Shown here: in pieces, positions 6,408-7,452 of the stretch | How positions within the stretch are numbered: position 1 is the stretch's first letter | How the letters are laid out: each line of letters opens with the position of its first letter | Assembly (NCBI GenBank): GCA_051010055.1 | Contig: JBPCVY010000280.1 | Span: 1-7,452 of the forward strand | Direction of reading: 5' to 3' | DNA from: CAJQND01 sp051010055 | GTDB lineage: Bacteria; Pseudomonadota; Alphaproteobacteria; Rhizobiales; CAJQND01 | DNA length: 7,452 bases | The notes under the pieces: generated by a model | What the model saw: the letters and a program-made list of their open reading frames with translations, nothing else | Told to the model about the DNA's origin: nothing | Databases searched by the model: none | Translations under genes and position numbers: made by a program

Positions 6408-7409
6408 TTATCCTTTTAACTCAAGAAGACTTTCATAGAGCGTGTCTGCAACCTCCACGCCTTCGCTGGCGGTTGCCACCCGGGCTTTGAACCGCCGGCC
6501 GCCGGGCAGCCTTGTTCCGTCCTGCTCAAGGATTTTGGCAAACAGCTCCTCGCCGCGGGAGCGGTAGTCACCGCCGCCAAATCCAGCCGGGTCGATCGCA
6601 ATGATTATTTCGCTGTGCCGGCCAAGGGTGGGCCCGCCATGGGTTTGCACGGTTGTCTCATAGGAAAACTTGCCGCCTACCAGGGCGCCTGCAAGAAGCT
6701 CCACCATGAGCGCGATAGATGCTCCCTTATAGCCGCCGAATGTAAGCTGCGCCCCTTCAAGGATAGCTGCCGGGTCGGTTGTGGGATTTCCCTCTTTATC
6801 AACGCCCGTCCCAGGTGGCACGTCGTGGCCTTCACGCATGGCAATCTGAACCTCGCCCCGCGCCATGGCCGATGATGCCTGGTCAAACACCATCGGGGGG
6901 CCATCGGGACGGGGCCAGGCAAACGAAAAGGGATTGGTTCCAAAAAGCGGTTTGGTGCCGCCTGCAGGGGCAACATAAGGCCCGGCAACACAACAGGCCA
7001 TCGCCACGAGGCCTTGTTCTGCCAACGGTTCAACTTCAGGCCAAAGTGCGGACAGGTGCAAAACATCATGAATGGCCACCGCGGCGATGCCTTGGGCCTT
7101 GGCTACCGGCACTAGCGTTTCCTGGGCTATCTGAATGGCAAGCGGCGCCATGGCACCATCGCCATCGACCTGAAGCAATCCCGGCGCAAGGGTCTCGACG
7201 GTTGGCCGGCCCTTACCGTTGGCGACACCGGAAGCAATGGAGGAACAATATCCAGGAACCCTGAAGAGCCCATGGGACAAGCATTGGTCCCGTTCCGCAT
7301 TGGTGACAGTGCGCGCCACTGCCCTGGCATTTGCTTCATCACATCCGCTTGCAAGAAAACAGGCCTTGGCCAATTCAAACACGTCGTCAAGTTGCAGTCT
7401 CACGCCCAT
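6408..7409 (-). CDS. dpkA: Ldh2/DpkA-family NAD(P)H-dependent reductase (delta1-piperideine-2-carboxylate / delta1-pyrroline-2-carboxylate reductase-like)
   Basis: A 333-residue member of the malate/L-lactate dehydrogenase type 2 family (Rossmann-lacking, NAD(P)-dependent). Family features seen: SHGLFRVPGY at 45-54 with the SHG histidine, LHLSALWPEVEP at 117-128, PLFGTNPFSFAWPRP at 154-168, VFDQASSAMARGEVQ at 174-188 and FGGYKGASIALMVELLAG at 224-241. From memory of the family, the SHG-F-R-PGY, ALWP-VEP-AEQGLVA and GEVQIA-REG-P-G-GVD-G-PT patterns are closest to DpkA of Pseudomonas. DpkA reduces the cyclic imino acids delta1-piperideine-2-carboxylate and delta1-pyrroline-2-carboxylate to L-pipecolate and L-proline in D-lysine and hydroxyproline catabolism. 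Substrate assignment within Ldh2 is uncertain; malate, lactate or ureidoglycolate-type activities are less likely alternatives. The protein is cytoplasmic, with no signal peptide. The ATG at 7409 has only a weak purine-rich site (AAAGAGA), and the frame stays open to the window edge, so a slightly longer protein is possible. A 131-base gap separates it from coxS on the same strand. Confidence 0.85.
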   Translation of the reverse strand: MGVRLQLDDVFELAKACFLASGCDEANARAVARTVTNAERDQCLSHGLFRVPGYCSSIASGVANGKGRPTVETLAPGLLQVDGDGAMAPLAIQIAQETLVPVAKAQGIAAVAIHDVLHLSALWPEVEPLAEQGLVAMACCVAGPYVAPAGGTKPLFGTNPFSFAWPRPDGPPMVFDQASSAMARGEVQIAMREGHDVPPGTGVDKEGNPTTDPAAILEGAQLTFGGYKGASIALMVELLAGALVGGKFSYETTVQTHGGPTLGRHSEIIIAIDPAGFGGGDYRSRGEELFAKILEQDGTRLPGGRRFKARVATASEGVEVADTLYESLLELKG

Positions 7410-7452
7410 TTTGTTTCTCTTTTCGTTGGTTGTTACGTGGGTTAGCCATAAA

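Noticed and set aside
7387..7452. A minus-strand frame open from the window edge to a TGA at 7389-7387, possibly the end of an upstream gene
   Set aside because: Only about 21 codons are visible with no recognisable motif, and another frame is equally open; too short to call.

Overview
The window carries one set of genes, all read on the minus strand (right to left), for a molybdenum-containing hydroxylase of the carbon-monoxide-dehydrogenase / xanthine-oxidase superfamily, with its maturation genes. One unrelated-looking oxidoreductase gene lies upstream. Moderately high GC, Shine-Dalgarno-led starts, tightly coupled genes and the overall protein character suggest a proteobacterium, most likely an alphaproteobacterium. 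This is inferred from protein style only; no rRNA or other phylogenetic marker is present.

Layout in transcription order. (1) 7409-6408: a complete Ldh2/DpkA-type NAD(P)H-dependent reductase, resembling delta1-piperideine-2-carboxylate / delta1-pyrroline-2-carboxylate reductase. (2) 6407-6277: a 131-nt intergenic stretch with a possible promoter. (3) 6276-5815: coxS, the two-[2Fe-2S] small subunit. (4) 5737-3371: coxL, the molybdopterin large subunit, with the form II loop AYRGAGR instead of the form I loop AYxCSFR. (5) 3357-2563: coxM, the FAD subunit. (6) A strong intrinsic terminator at 2541-2506. (7) 2443-1526: coxD, a MoxR-type AAA+ ATPase. (8) 1529-279: coxE, a VWA/MIDAS protein with a GTG start overlapping the coxD stop. 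(9) 282 to the window edge: the N-terminal 94 residues of an XdhC/CoxI-family protein, overlapping the coxE stop by ATGA.

How the genes work together. CoxS, CoxL and CoxM would form the (SLM)2 hydroxylase: substrate is oxidised at the Mo centre in CoxL, and electrons pass through the CoxS iron-sulfur clusters to FAD in CoxM. CoxD and CoxE form the usual MoxR-ATPase/VWA pair that matures the active site. The XdhC-like protein belongs to the family that handles and sulfurates the molybdenum cofactor. The S-L-M order and the AYRGAGR loop both place this in the form II (putative CO dehydrogenase) group, whose real substrate is unsettled. The most interesting points are that a maturation pair known from copper-site assembly accompanies an enzyme lacking the copper-binding cysteine, that a cyclic-imino-acid reductase gene sits directly upstream, and that a terminator separates the structural from the maturation genes.

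No RNA genes, mobile elements, CRISPR arrays or dispersed repeats were seen. No gene is visibly broken; only the XdhC-like gene is cut, and that is by the window edge.
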